Notes under the pieces: model-generated
Databases searched by the model: none
Seen by the model: only the letters and a program-made list of their open reading frames with translations
Told to the model about the DNA's origin: nothing
In this document: in pieces, positions 54,385-63,071 of the stretch
How positions within the stretch are numbered: position 1 is the first letter of the stretch
Layout of the letters: each line of letters begins with the position of its first letter
Made by a program: the position numbers and the translations under genes
Origin: Rhodococcus sp. 14-2470-1b
GTDB lineage: Bacteria > Actinomycetota > Actinomycetes > Mycobacteriales > Mycobacteriaceae
Direction: 5' to 3'
DNA: 64,000 nt
Assembly: GCF_002259415.1 (NCBI RefSeq)
Contig: NZ_NPFY01000019.1
Location: forward strand, 186,001-250,000

Positions 54385-55296
54385 ATGACGCAAGATTTCA
54401 GCCTCCTCGGCGACCTGGCCACGGCGGTCGACCTGACGGACACCTCCGGGTTCGTCGTGGACGACAACGACGACGACGACCCCGTTCTTCTGACCGTCCC
54501 CGACGGTCGGATCGTCGACACCTGGCGTGAGGACTACCCGTACTCGGAGCGGATGACGCGGGCAGAGTACGACCTGCAGAAGCGGTTGTTGCAGATCGAG
54601 CTGCTGAAGCTGCAGATGTGGATCAAGGACACGGGGCAGCGTCACGTCATCGTCTTCGAGGGCCGCGACGCCGCAGGCAAGGGCGGCACCATCAAGCGAT
54701 TCATGGAGCACATGAATCCCCGAGGCGCACGCGTCGTCGCGCTGGAGAAGCCGTCGGTTCGCGAGTCCACGGAGTGGTACTTCCAGAGATACATCCAGCA
54801 TCTGCCCGCCGCGGGCGAGATCGTGATGTTCGACCGCTCCTGGTACAACCGTGCAGGCGTCGAGCGCGTCATGGGCTTCTGCACCGAGGACCAGCACGCT
54901 CGATTCGTTCGTCAGGCACCGCTGTTCGAGCAGATGCTCGTCGACGACGGGGTGAGTCTCACGAAATTCTGGTTCTCGGTGTCGCAGCTCGAGCAGCGCA
55001 CTCGGTTCGCCATTCGTCAGGTCGATCCTGTTCGCCAGTGGAAGCTCTCGCCGATGGACCTCGCGTCGTTGGACAAATGGGATGCGTACACCGCGGCGAA
55101 GGAGGAGAACTTCAGGGCCACCGACACCGACGTCGCACCGTGGACCGTCGTCAAGAGCAACGACAAGAAGCGTGCTCGTATCAACGCGATGCGGTTCATC
55201 CTCAACAAGTACGACTACGCGAACAAGGACCCCGAGATCGTCGGGGAAACAGACCCGCTGCTCGTCGGCCGGGCTCGCGACGTGATCGGTGAGTGA
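54385..55296 (+). CDS. ppk2: Polyphosphate kinase 2
   Basis: 303 residues, PPK2 family: Walker A EGRDAAGKGGT (92-102), Walker B MFDRSWYNRAGVE (148-160), lid region around 170-230 and WTVVKSNDKKRARINAM near the end. It transfers phosphate between polyphosphate and nucleoside mono/diphosphates. An acidic run (DDNDDDD, 26-32) precedes the domain. ATG 54385. In corynebacteria this gene borders the porA/porH locus; here it is followed by three tiny genes. Confidence 0.95.
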   Translation: MTQDFSLLGDLATAVDLTDTSGFVVDDNDDDDPVLLTVPDGRIVDTWREDYPYSERMTRAEYDLQKRLLQIELLKLQMWIKDTGQRHVIVFEGRDAAGKGGTIKRFMEHMNPRGARVVALEKPSVRESTEWYFQRYIQHLPAAGEIVMFDRSWYNRAGVERVMGFCTEDQHARFVRQAPLFEQMLVDDGVSLTKFWFSVSQLEQRTRFAIRQVDPVRQWKLSPMDLASLDKWDAYTAAKEENFRATDTDVAPWTVVKSNDKKRARINAMRFILNKYDYANKDPEIVGETDPLLVGRARDVIGE

Positions 55297-55455
55297 ATGC
55301 GCAGTTCAAGCAGGTGATCGAACCGTTGTGGTGCTCAGCCGTTACCAAGTTTGTTTCTGGATTTAACGGGGTTGGAGCCGAGACCGCCCGTTAATACGGT
55401 AAAAACGTACATGGGTCGTGATCGATCGGCTCGTTTCCAAATTCAAGGAGATCTC

Positions 55456-55569
55456 ATGGGTTCTGCAGCAGGCTTCATCGGTGACATCGTCAGCGGCGTG
55501 TACGACGGCATCGTCGACGCCATCGTCGATCAGATCGTCGGCGTTCTGACCTCGGGCAGCGCAGCCTGA
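55456..55569 (+). CDS. Small acidic amphipathic peptide 1 (37 residues), por-like candidate
   Basis: ATG 55456 with AAGGAG five bases upstream (55445-55450). The peptide starts MGSAAGFIGDIVSGVYDGIV and continues as a helix-like stretch to residue 31. Asp10, Asp17, Asp21 and Asp25 fall on one helix face and Ile/Val on the other. No Lys, Arg or Cys; net charge about -4; no signal peptide. These are traits of corynebacterial PorA, a 45-residue acidic, leaderless cell-wall channel peptide. A possible promoter is TTGGAG-N17-TACGGT upstream (about 55375-55400). The gene lies just after ppk2. Function is inference. Confidence 0.6.
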   Translation: MGSAAGFIGDIVSGVYDGIVDAIVDQIVGVLTSGSAA

Positions 55570-55575
55570 CCGGTT

Positions 55576-55609
55576 GAATCACGCGCGGTGTCGGGGGCCG
55601 CGGTGATTC
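55576..55609 (+). terminator. Hairpin after small peptide gene 1
   Basis: GAATCAC (55576-55582) pairs with GTGATTC (55603-55609), with further GC pairing inside (CGCGG/CCGCG). It starts six bases after the stop. No T-run. The 175 bases from here to gene 2 are AT-rich and probably its promoter. Confidence 0.5.
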
Positions 55610-55784
55610 GATAGTTATCAGTGAAAACAAGTTTCCTGTTTACTGTCGATTTGAGTGCATTCGGTTTTTTATCGTTGTGGCTGTAGCCAATTCGATATTC
55701 GGTTGGTAGGAATGTATTCGGAAGTGATCGTTTCGTGACTTTCACATTCCGAGTACCTGACCTCGAATCGAAGGAGCTCACAGG

Positions 55785-55913
55785 ATGTCCATCAAGCCGT
55801 CGAACAAGATCGAACTTTCCGAACTTCTCGGCCTTCTGGCCCTCCTTTCCACGGGCAGCTCGGACAGCGGATCGAGCGAGGCGACCATTCCTGGCACGCC
55901 TCCCGTCAGCTGA
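55785..55913 (+). CDS. Small peptide 2 (42 residues), Leu-rich helix plus Ser/Gly tail
   Basis: ATG 55785 with AAGGAG eight bases upstream (55771-55776). Sequence begins MSIKPSNKIELSELLGLLAL and then has LSTGSSDSGSSE and a Pro/Thr tail. The Leu-rich segment (11-21) with LSTGS resembles LLATGS in peptide 3, so 2 and 3 are related. No Cys. No clear Sec signal cleavage. Own terminator 41 bases downstream. Too short for routine gene callers; coding status rests on the ribosome-binding site, isolation by terminators and similarity to peptide 3. Confidence 0.6.
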   Translation: MSIKPSNKIELSELLGLLALLSTGSSDSGSSEATIPGTPPVS

Positions 55914-55953
55914 TCGGCCGACCGCACTCTGCGGTCTCCGCGCAACATCTTCC

Positions 55954-55992
55954 GTCAGCCCGAACCGCGATCCGGTTCGGGCTGACGTTTTT
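55954..55992 (+). terminator. Strong intrinsic terminator after small peptide gene 2
   Basis: GTCAGCCCGAACC (55954-55966) and GGTTCGGGCTGAC (55974-55986) form a perfect 13-base stem with a 7-base loop, followed by GTTTTT. The strongest sign that the gene before it is transcribed as its own unit. Confidence 0.92.
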
Positions 55993-56187
55993 GTATTCGC
56001 ACCGAATCCTCGCGCGGAAAAAAACTTCACGAAGGTTTGTCGGTCGATACGGATTATTTGATCCGGTAAGCATTCATTCGAACGACGCAATTGTGATCTC
56101 TTCGCTTTCCTCACGGTCGGTCCGATTGGTAGAACTTTCCTCAGCCCGCCCATTCGTGGCATGGCCTTCCCCCTCAAGGAGATCCTC

Positions 56188-56310
56188 ATGCTTGCTGCAC
56201 TTCTTTCCCTCCTCGCCACCGGTAGCGCCGGAAGCTCCGAAGGCGCCGACACCGACGGTGGGCTGCTCACGGTGATCGGTGGGCTGCTCGGTGGTCTGCT
56301 GGGCGGCTGA
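56188..56310 (+). CDS. Small peptide 3 (40 residues) with glycine-zipper tail
   Basis: ATG 56188 with AAGGAG six bases upstream (56176-56181). An in-frame ATG at 56161 would add nine residues but has no ribosome-binding site. The peptide starts MLAALLSLLATGSAGSSEG, has a short acidic stretch (GADTDGG) and ends in GGLLGGLLGG, a regular GGLL repeat with a four-residue period typical of glycine zippers that pack helices in membranes. No Cys, Lys or Arg. Related to peptide 2 by LLxLLxTGS. Own hairpin terminator downstream. Function unknown; envelope peptide suspected. Confidence 0.6.
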   Translation: MLAALLSLLATGSAGSSEGADTDGGLLTVIGGLLGGLLGG

Positions 56311-56328
56311 CCCACGCTTCGAGGCACA

Positions 56329-56365
56329 CGAACAGCCGGCTCGCGTCACGCGAGCCGGCTGTTCG
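56329..56365 (+). terminator. Perfect hairpin after small peptide gene 3
   Basis: CGAACAGCCGGCTCGCG (56329-56345) and its complement (56349-56365) form a 17-base stem with a TCA loop, 18 bases after the stop of peptide 3 and before the alpha/beta hydrolase. No T-run, but a very stable stem. Confidence 0.8.
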
Positions 56366-56389
56366 ACTGTCTGGGCCTAAGGTGTCGAC

Positions 56390-57226
56390 GTGGAGACAGT
56401 GCCGATTCAGATGCCCGACGGGACGAGCGTCCCTGTTCGCTTGTTCGAAGCCGAGACTCCGAGGTCCGACCTGCCGGTCATCGTCGTGGTGCCTGGCCTC
56501 GGCATCCCCGGTGGGTACTACGCGCTGTTCGCGCAGGCTCTCGCGGAACGGGGATTCCACGTCGCGACGGCGGACCTCCGAGGACAGGGAGACAGCAGAC
56601 CGAAGCCGAGCGGGGTCAGCACGTACGGCTATCAGGAGCTCGTCTCGGTGGATTTTCCCGCAATCTTCGAGGTGGTCCGCGAACGGTTTCCCGACGCCAC
56701 GCCGTACGCGCTCGGTCACAGCATGGGTGGCCAGCTCAGTTCCCTGTACGCGTCGAGGATTCGGGGACGGCTCGGCGGGTTGATCCTGGTCGCGTCCGGT
56801 TCGCCGTTCCATCGCGGGTTCGGTGTGGCCCGCGGGGCGTCGCTGTTCCTCGGCGCAGCGGCGATGTCGTTGACCAGCAATATCGCCGGGTTCTGGCCCG
56901 GTGATCGCATCGACGTCGGCGGGTTCGGACGCCAATCGAAAGTACTCATCGAGGACTGGTCGAGGTTCGCCCGCACCGGGCGGATCGAACCGACCGGCGC
57001 GGACATCGACTACGAGGAACGCATCGCTCGGTTGACGCTCCCGATCCTCGCGGTCACGCTCGCCGGTGACGACCTCGCACCGCGCGCGTCGATGGCCAAC
57101 CTGTTGAAGAAGTTCCCGCGCGCGGAGATCACCACACGGCACCTCTCGTCGCCGCGCGGACACAACGAATGGATTCGACAGCCGGCGACGGTCGTCGCGG
57201 AGATCGAGGCTTGGTTCAGTCGCTGA
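56390..57226 (+). CDS. Alpha/beta-fold hydrolase (serine aminopeptidase S33-like)
   Basis: 278 residues from GTG 56390. Oxyanion region VVVPGLGIPGGYYALF, DLRGQGDSRPKPSG, nucleophile elbow LGHSMGGQLSSLY (Ser near residue 116), late acidic residue in VTLAGDDLAP and His in SSPRGHNEWIRQP. Complete catalytic triad. The general fold fits a monoacylglycerol lipase or esterase; the substrate is unknown. The 3' end overlaps the convergent prolyl oligopeptidase gene by 11 bases. Confidence 0.87.
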   Translation: METVPIQMPDGTSVPVRLFEAETPRSDLPVIVVVPGLGIPGGYYALFAQALAERGFHVATADLRGQGDSRPKPSGVSTYGYQELVSVDFPAIFEVVRERFPDATPYALGHSMGGQLSSLYASRIRGRLGGLILVASGSPFHRGFGVARGASLFLGAAAMSLTSNIAGFWPGDRIDVGGFGRQSKVLIEDWSRFARTGRIEPTGADIDYEERIARLTLPILAVTLAGDDLAPRASMANLLKKFPRAEITTRHLSSPRGHNEWIRQPATVVAEIEAWFSR

Positions 57227-59243
57227 GGGTGTTCCACAGGAACTGGTACGTCAGCGCGGTCTTGAACGCGAGTTGCGCGTTGTCGGCTGCGCCGCCGTGC
57301 CCGCCTTCGATGTTCTCGAAGTAGCTGACGGTGTGCCCTGCTTCTTCGAGCCGAGCCGCCATCTTGCGGGCGTGACCCGGATGGACTCGGTCGTCGCGGG
57401 TGGAGGTGGCGATCAGGATGGGTGGGTACTTCTTCTCGGTGGGTGACACGATGTTCTGATACGGCGAGTACTCGGCAATGAACGCCCACTCGTCCGGGTC
57501 GTCGGGGTTTCCGTACTCCGCGACCCACGACGCCCCGGCCAGCAACAGGTGGTAGCGCTTCATGTCGAGAAGCGGAACCTGGCAGACGATCGCACCGAAC
57601 AACTCGGGGTACTTGGTGATCATGATGCCCATCAGCAGGCCGCCGTTGCTTCCGCCCTGCGCGCCCAGCTGATTCGGCGTCGTTATACCCCGGTCGACGA
57701 GGTCGCGAGCCACCGCTGCGAAGTCCTCGTGCACCTTGTGGCGTCCCGCGCGGAGGACCTGTGTGTGCCAGTCCGGGCCGTACTCACCACCGCCGCGGAT
57801 GTTGGCGACGACGTAGGTCCCGCCCTTCTCCAGCCAGGCCAGTCCGGTGGCTCCGCTGTACGACGGGGTCAGCGAGATCTCGAAGCCGCCGTAGCCGTAC
57901 AGCAGGGTCGGGGCCGGTGAGCCGTCGGTGGGCTCCTTCCGGACGACGAAGTAGGGGATCGCGGTGCCGTCGAGGGACGTGGCGAAGTGCTGTGCGACGG
58001 TCAGGCCGTCGGTGTCGAAGAAGGACGGGGCCTGCTTGAGGGCCTCGACGTCGCCGCCGACGGTTCCGAACAGCAGCGTGGCGGGCGTCAGATATCCGCT
58101 CGACGACAGGAAGAACTCGTCGCCGTTCTCTTCGCCGTCGGTGCCGACGATCTCGATCGACGTCAGCTCCGGCAGGCCGGTGAGTGGCGTGTTGCTCCAT
58201 CCGTCGGCGCTCGGGGTGTAGATGCCGATTTCGGTGGCGACGTCGACGAGGGTGACGACGAGCAGGTGGTTCTCGGTCCATGCCCACTGATGCAACGACC
58301 GATGGGCGTCGGGCCGGAAGAGGACCGTGATGTCGCGGCTGCCACCGACGAAGTCGTCGAAGTTCGTGGCGAGCAACGCGCCCGACGGGTACGTCACGTC
58401 GCCGACGGTCCACGCGGTCATCGTGCGGATCAGAAGCCACTGCTTGTGCACCGAAGTGGTTGCGTCGGTCGGGGTCTCGACGAGCGTGAGTGCGTCCCCC
58501 TCGAGGAGGTACAGCTCCGCGTTGTAGAAGTCGGTGGCACGCTGAACGAAGTCGCGTTCGAAACCGGGCGTTCTGTCGTGCCACGCCGAGATCGAGATGT
58601 CCGACGCCTCGCCCTCGAAGACCGTCGTCGCCTCGGCCAGGGGAGTGCCACGGTGCCAGCGCTTGGCGATCCGCGGATAGCCCGAATCGGTCAGGGAACC
58701 GTCGCCGAAATCGGTTCCGACGTAGACGGTGTCCGCGTCGATGTACCCGACGTCGGTCTTGGCCTCCGGAACGAAGAACCCGTCGCCGCGAAAACTCCTC
58801 GACTCCAGATCGAACTCGCGCACGACGGTGGCGTCGGCGCCGCCCCGGGACATCGTCACCAGCGCGGTCTTCTGATCGGGACGCAGAACCTGCGCGCCGC
58901 TCCACACCCAGTTCTCGCCCTCCGCGGCGGCGACGGCGTCGAGATCGAGGAGGACGTCCCACTCGGGCTCGTCCTTGCGATAGTCGTCCATGGTCGTGCG
59001 ACGCCAGATGCCTCGGACGTGGGATGCGTCGCGCCAGAAGTTGTAGAGGAACTCGCCGCGCCGGCGCGCGTACGGAATCCGCGCGTCGGTGTCCAGGACC
59101 TCGAGGATCCGCGCTTCGGTGGCGTCGAACTCGTCTCCGGCGAGTGCTGCAGTGGTCGCGGCGTTGCGAGTGCGGACCCAGTCGAGGGCCTCGTCGGCGG
59201 TGACTTCTTCGAGCCAGAGGTACGGATCGATCGCGTTGCTCAT
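57216..59243 (-). CDS. Prolyl oligopeptidase family serine peptidase (S9A)
   Basis: 675 residues, normal for S9A. N-terminal PYLWLEEVTADEALDWVRTRN, a seven-bladed propeller (about 70-400), then the hydrolase domain with GGFEISLTPSYS, GGTYVVANIRGGGEYG, nucleophile GAQGGSNGGLLMG, Asp in STRDDRVHPGHARKM and His in EGGHGGAADNAQ. Cuts after Pro in short peptides. No signal peptide, so cytoplasmic. ATG 59243; divergent from the GAP-family gene, 38 bases apart. Confidence 0.94.
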   Translation of the reverse strand: MSNAIDPYLWLEEVTADEALDWVRTRNAATTAALAGDEFDATEARILEVLDTDARIPYARRRGEFLYNFWRDASHVRGIWRRTTMDDYRKDEPEWDVLLDLDAVAAAEGENWVWSGAQVLRPDQKTALVTMSRGGADATVVREFDLESRSFRGDGFFVPEAKTDVGYIDADTVYVGTDFGDGSLTDSGYPRIAKRWHRGTPLAEATTVFEGEASDISISAWHDRTPGFERDFVQRATDFYNAELYLLEGDALTLVETPTDATTSVHKQWLLIRTMTAWTVGDVTYPSGALLATNFDDFVGGSRDITVLFRPDAHRSLHQWAWTENHLLVVTLVDVATEIGIYTPSADGWSNTPLTGLPELTSIEIVGTDGEENGDEFFLSSSGYLTPATLLFGTVGGDVEALKQAPSFFDTDGLTVAQHFATSLDGTAIPYFVVRKEPTDGSPAPTLLYGYGGFEISLTPSYSGATGLAWLEKGGTYVVANIRGGGEYGPDWHTQVLRAGRHKVHEDFAAVARDLVDRGITTPNQLGAQGGSNGGLLMGIMITKYPELFGAIVCQVPLLDMKRYHLLLAGASWVAEYGNPDDPDEWAFIAEYSPYQNIVSPTEKKYPPILIATSTRDDRVHPGHARKMAARLEEAGHTVSYFENIEGGHGGAADNAQLAFKTALTYQFLWNTLSD

Positions 59244-59281
59244 GCACCATTTCTACCGTCTGCGAGTACTGTCCGTAGGTC

Positions 59282-59926
59282 ATGGCCGGCCATGCGCTGA
59301 CGTTCGCACTCGTGGGTCTTGTCGTCATGGTGTGGCCGTGGTCGGTGGTGCCCGCGTTTCTGCTCGCGGCCACCGACAACGGTCCGAGAAAGCTTGTCGC
59401 GTACGTCCTCGGGTACGTCCTCGCCCTCGCCGTCGTGATGGTCCTCGCGGCAACTCTGCTGCCGCCGGGGCCGCGGGCGAAGTCGACGTCTCACGCCCTT
59501 GCCTGGTTCGAGCTCGCCGTCGGCCTCGTCCTGGCGTTGTCTGTCCTGGTCCTGTGGATCCGTGGGCGGCGCACGGCGGGGCAGACACCGAAGTGGCTGA
59601 GAGGTCTCGATCGGCTGTCGGTGATCGCGGCGTTCGTGCTGGGCTTGTGGGTGCCCAATTACATGCTGGTGACGGTGGCCGTGGCCGAACTGTCGCTGTG
59701 GGAGTTGCACGGCGCGGAAGCCGTCGCCGCTGCGGTGGTGTGGGTCGTGGTCGCGACGCTCGGGGTCGTCACTCCTCTCGTGGTGCTGGCGAGGTCGGGC
59801 CGCAACTCCGCTGCCGTCCAGCAGTCCTGGCGAGAATGGCTCGTGAAGCACAGTTCTGCGATCGTCTGCCTGGTGCTCGGACTGGTATCGGTGGTGTTGA
59901 TCCTGAAAGGGGGCGCGTCTGTATGA
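59282..59926 (+). CDS. GAP family (Sap-like) membrane protein
   Basis: 214 residues, six membrane helices, matching the GAP family that includes mycobacterial Sap proteins for glycolipid transport: VWPWSVVPAFLLAATDNGPRKLVAYVLGYVLALAVVMV, KWLRGLDRLSVIAAFVLGLWVPNYMLV, SAIVCLVLGLVSVVLILKG. The stop overlaps the dipeptidase ATG by four bases, so the two are coupled. Cargo unknown. Confidence 0.83.
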   Translation: MAGHALTFALVGLVVMVWPWSVVPAFLLAATDNGPRKLVAYVLGYVLALAVVMVLAATLLPPGPRAKSTSHALAWFELAVGLVLALSVLVLWIRGRRTAGQTPKWLRGLDRLSVIAAFVLGLWVPNYMLVTVAVAELSLWELHGAEAVAAAVVWVVVATLGVVTPLVVLARSGRNSAAVQQSWREWLVKHSSAIVCLVLGLVSVVLILKGGASV

Positions 59927-60903
59927 ACGTGCGGGATGCGAAGCTGTGGGAACAGCACTGCTGTCTGCCTCTGGTGACCGCCTCGTCGGATGGAAGTGGC
60001 GCCGACATCGCGGAGGTCGCACGGTATCCGCTCGGTTCGTACGTGTCGGTGAACGTCGGGTTCTCGCCGCACTCGTATGCCGTCGCGACGGCATTGGCCG
60101 AGGATTTTCGTCGTAAAGCGCTGTTGGACGGTCGATTTCGAATGGTCGACGAGGTGCCCGACGACAACCTGATCACGCTCGCCTTCGACCTGGAGGATTC
60201 CGGTCCGCTCGAAGGGGACCTCGACAACGTCGCGCACTTCCACCGCCTCGGTGTCCGATCGATGCTTCCGTCGTACAACTGGGCCAACGCGGCAGGCTGC
60301 GGATGCCTCGACGCCGACGACACCGGCCTCACCGGCTACGGACGCGACCTCGTCGCGGAGATGAACCGTGTCGGCATGGTGGTCGACGGCTCGCACTGTT
60401 CGACGCGAACCGGCCTCGACCTGGCGTCGGCGACGCAGGTTCCGATGATCTACAGCCATTCGAACTTCTCTGCGCTCTGGGAGCATCCGCGCAACATCAC
60501 CGACGAACAGGCAGTCGAATGCGCTCGGACCGGAGGAGTCGTCGGCATCAACGGCGTCGGCATCTTTCTCGGACCGAACGGACGGGACGAGGGTGCGCAG
60601 CGAGTCCGGGCCATGGCCGACCACATCGAGTACGGCGTCGACCTGCTCGGTATCGACCACATCGGAATCGGCTCGGACTACTCGTTCGATCACGAGGATT
60701 TCAATCTGGAACTCGCGACGCATCCCGAGGCGTTCTCGGAGGAGTACACCAAGTACGGGATGCTGCAGTGGGTGCCGCCGGAGGACGTCGTGACGCTGCC
60801 TGCTGTGTTGCGTGATCGAGGGTTCGACGAGGCGTCGATCGCCGCCGTGTACGGAGGAAACTTTGCGCGGGTTGCCGTCCGGAGCCGTGCTACCGGCCGG
60901 TAA
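59923..60903 (+). CDS. M19 membrane-dipeptidase family protein with altered metal motif
   Basis: 326 residues from ATG 59923. M19 barrel landmarks: FDLEDSGPL (Glu91, bridging ligand), GMVVDGSHCSTRT (His158), YSHSNFSAL (His179), LLGIDHIGIGSDYSFDHED (Asp252). The N-terminal HxD that normally holds the first zinc is HCC (His12, Cys14), so Cys may replace Asp as ligand or the site may be lost. The frame is open far upstream but overlaps the GAP-family gene. A dipeptidase or related amidohydrolase; substrate unproven. Confidence 0.87.
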   Translation: MNVRDAKLWEQHCCLPLVTASSDGSGADIAEVARYPLGSYVSVNVGFSPHSYAVATALAEDFRRKALLDGRFRMVDEVPDDNLITLAFDLEDSGPLEGDLDNVAHFHRLGVRSMLPSYNWANAAGCGCLDADDTGLTGYGRDLVAEMNRVGMVVDGSHCSTRTGLDLASATQVPMIYSHSNFSALWEHPRNITDEQAVECARTGGVVGINGVGIFLGPNGRDEGAQRVRAMADHIEYGVDLLGIDHIGIGSDYSFDHEDFNLELATHPEAFSEEYTKYGMLQWVPPEDVVTLPAVLRDRGFDEASIAAVYGGNFARVAVRSRATGR

Positions 60904-60952
60904 CCGGACCGTCTGGAGACAGTGATACACGACGGGACTATCCTGGGGAATC

Positions 60953-62368
60953 GTGACCTCACACTATGACGTCGTTGTCCTCGGAGCCGGTCCCGGTGGG
61001 TACGTCGCTGCTATCCGCGCGGCACAACTCGGACTGAGCACTGCCATCATCGAGCAGAAGTACTGGGGCGGTGTCTGCCTGAACGTCGGCTGCATCCCCT
61101 CGAAGGCTCTTCTCCGTAACGCCGAGCTGGCGCACCTCTTCACCAAAGAGGCGAAGCTGTTCGGCATCTCCGGTGAAGCGTCCTTCGACTTCGGCGCAGC
61201 GTTCGATCGCAGCCGCAAGGTTGCCGAGGGCCGCGTCAAGGGAATCCACTTCTTGATGAAGAAGAACAAGATCCCCGAGTACGACGGCAAGGGCACGTTC
61301 ACCGACGCCAACACCATCGAGGTCGAGCTCACCAAGGGCGGCACCGAGACCATCACGTTCGACAATGCCATCATCTCGACCGGCAGCACCACCAAGTTGC
61401 TGCCCGGTACCGAGCTGAGCAAGAACGTCGTGACGTACGAAGAGCAGATCATGACGAAGGAGCTCCCGGGCTCCATCCTCATCGTCGGCGCGGGCGCCAT
61501 CGGCATGGAGTTCGGCTACGTCCTCAAGAACTACGGTGTCGACGTCACCATCGTCGAGTACCTCGATCGCGCGCTGCCGAACGAGGACAAGGACGTCTCG
61601 AAGGAAATCGAGAAGCAGTACAAGAAGCTGGGCGTCAAGGTCATCACCGGCGCGGGAGTGCAGAGCATCGACGACGACGGCTCCAAGGTCACCGTCGAGA
61701 TCAAGCACAACAAGTCCGGTGAGAGCGAAACCTTCACCGTCGACAAGGTCATGCAGTCCGTCGGCTTCGCACCCCGCGTCGAAGGCTTCGGCCTCGAGAA
61801 GACCGGCGTCGAGCTCACCGACCGCGGCGCCATCGGCATCACCAACACGATGCAGACCAACGTCCCGCACATCTACGCCATCGGCGACGTGACCGCGAAG
61901 CTGCAGCTCGCACACGTGGCGGAAGCTCAGGCCGTCGTCGCTGCGGAGACCATCGGCGGTGCCGAGACACTCCCGATCGACGATTACCGCATGATGCCGC
62001 GCGCGACGTTCTGCCAGCCTCAGGTCGCCAGCTTCGGTCTCACCGAAGACCAGGCCCGTGAAGAGGCTCAGGCTCGTGGCTCGGACATCAAGGTGGCGAA
62101 CTTCCCGTTCGCAGCCAACGGCAAGGCACACGGTCTCGGCGACGCCACCGGCTTCGTCAAGCTCATCGCCGACACCGAGCACGGCGAGCTGCTCGGTGGC
62201 CACCTCATCGGCCCCGACGTTTCCGAGCTGCTGCCGGAACTGACGCTCGCGCAGAAGTGGGACCTGACGGTCAACGAGTTGGCTCGCAACGTGCACACGC
62301 ACCCGACCCTGTCGGAAGCACTGCAGGAAGCCATCCACGGCCTCGCCGGACACATGATCAACTTCTGA
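60953..62368 (+). CDS. lpd: Dihydrolipoamide dehydrogenase
   Basis: E3 flavoprotein of the pyruvate and 2-oxoglutarate dehydrogenase complexes (and peroxiredoxin systems in mycobacteria). 471 residues: FAD motif [20 protein letters not shown], redox-active Cys42/Cys47 ([13 protein letters not shown]), NAD motif [36 protein letters not shown], and the C-terminal His-Glu pair in [18 protein letters not shown] 60953. Codons are more strongly C-biased than in its neighbours, suggesting high expression. A terminator follows. Confidence 0.97.
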   Translation: MTSHYDVVVLGAGPGGYVAAIRAAQLGLSTAIIEQKYWGGVCLNVGCIPSKALLRNAELAHLFTKEAKLFGISGEASFDFGAAFDRSRKVAEGRVKGIHFLMKKNKIPEYDGKGTFTDANTIEVELTKGGTETITFDNAIISTGSTTKLLPGTELSKNVVTYEEQIMTKELPGSILIVGAGAIGMEFGYVLKNYGVDVTIVEYLDRALPNEDKDVSKEIEKQYKKLGVKVITGAGVQSIDDDGSKVTVEIKHNKSGESETFTVDKVMQSVGFAPRVEGFGLEKTGVELTDRGAIGITNTMQTNVPHIYAIGDVTAKLQLAHVAEAQAVVAAETIGGAETLPIDDYRMMPRATFCQPQVASFGLTEDQAREEAQARGSDIKVANFPFAANGKAHGLGDATGFVKLIADTEHGELLGGHLIGPDVSELLPELTLAQKWDLTVNELARNVHTHPTLSEALQEAIHGLAGHMINF

Positions 62369-62383
62369 TCCAGCGTTCACCGA

Positions 62384-62430
62384 AGAACATCCGCCCACAG
62401 CCTCGGCCGTGGGCGGATGTTCTCGTTTTT
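62384..62430 (+). terminator. Intrinsic terminator of lpd
   Basis: AGAACATCCGCCCAC (62384-62398) and GTGGGCGGATGTTCT (62409-62423) form a perfect 15-base stem with a 10-base loop, then CGTTTTT. It ends 26 bases before the stop of the convergent CMD-family gene. Confidence 0.93.
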
Positions 62431-62456
62431 CGGTCGGGTGCTCCCTGGGCGAAAGC

Positions 62457-63005
62457 TCAGAAATCGCGCTCGATGCGAAGGGTGCCGATGGTGGTGGCCA
62501 AGCCGTCGTATTGGCTTACCAACAACAGGAATTCGATGAGTTGGCGTTCGTCGAATTCCTGGGCCAGGACGGTCCAGGTCGGGTCGGACAGGTTCTTGGT
62601 CTTCAGGAGTTCGTCGGTTGCCGTGAGGATGGTTCGGTACCGGGGGGTCAGACCCGGGGACTCAGGCCCCTCTTTCACCTGTGCGAGAAGCTCTTTCGTC
62701 ACGCCGAATCGGCGTCCGATGCGGCTGTGGTGGTCCATCTCGTATCCGCAGTCCCGTAGGTGAGCGACGCGGTTGATGACCAGTTCGGTTTCCTTCTTCG
62801 AGATGCGGCCACCCGGCATCAAGCGCCCGCTGAAGAACAGCCATCCCCGGAACAGGCCTTTGTTGCGGCCGAGAGTGCTGAACAGGTGAGCGTTGGGTGT
62901 GCCTGCGACTTTCGAGAGAATCCGACACAACGCCCAGTTGATCGGGCCCAGCTCCTTGAACGTGCCTGTCGGAATTCGAGGTGTGGAGAGGCGGGGTGTC
63001 GTCAC
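62457..63005 (-). CDS. Carboxymuconolactone decarboxylase (AhpD-like) family protein
   Basis: 182 residues, one CMD/AhpD fold: INWALCRILSKVAG, GRISKKETELVINRVAHLRDCGYEMDHHSRIGRRFGV and a C-terminal half with EFDERQLIEFLLLVSQYDGLATTIGTL. It has HLRDCGYEMDHH where AhpD has a CxxC, so only one Cys, and disulfide chemistry is unlikely. Possibly a decarboxylase-like or gamma-lactone enzyme. It precedes the M48 protease gene on the same strand direction (transcribed away from it). ATG 63005. Confidence 0.83.
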   Translation of the reverse strand: MTTPRLSTPRIPTGTFKELGPINWALCRILSKVAGTPNAHLFSTLGRNKGLFRGWLFFSGRLMPGGRISKKETELVINRVAHLRDCGYEMDHHSRIGRRFGVTKELLAQVKEGPESPGLTPRYRTILTATDELLKTKNLSDPTWTVLAQEFDERQLIEFLLLVSQYDGLATTIGTLRIERDF

Positions 63006-63071
63006 CGGACCGACGCTACCGCCCGACCCCCACCCCGCACCAGGTAACGCGAGTCGTCGGCGTGGAACGAG

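Noticed and set aside
55411..55455. An upstream ATG (55411) for small peptide 1
   Set aside because: In frame, but without a ribosome-binding site, while ATG 55456 has AAGGAG at the right distance like the two sister genes.
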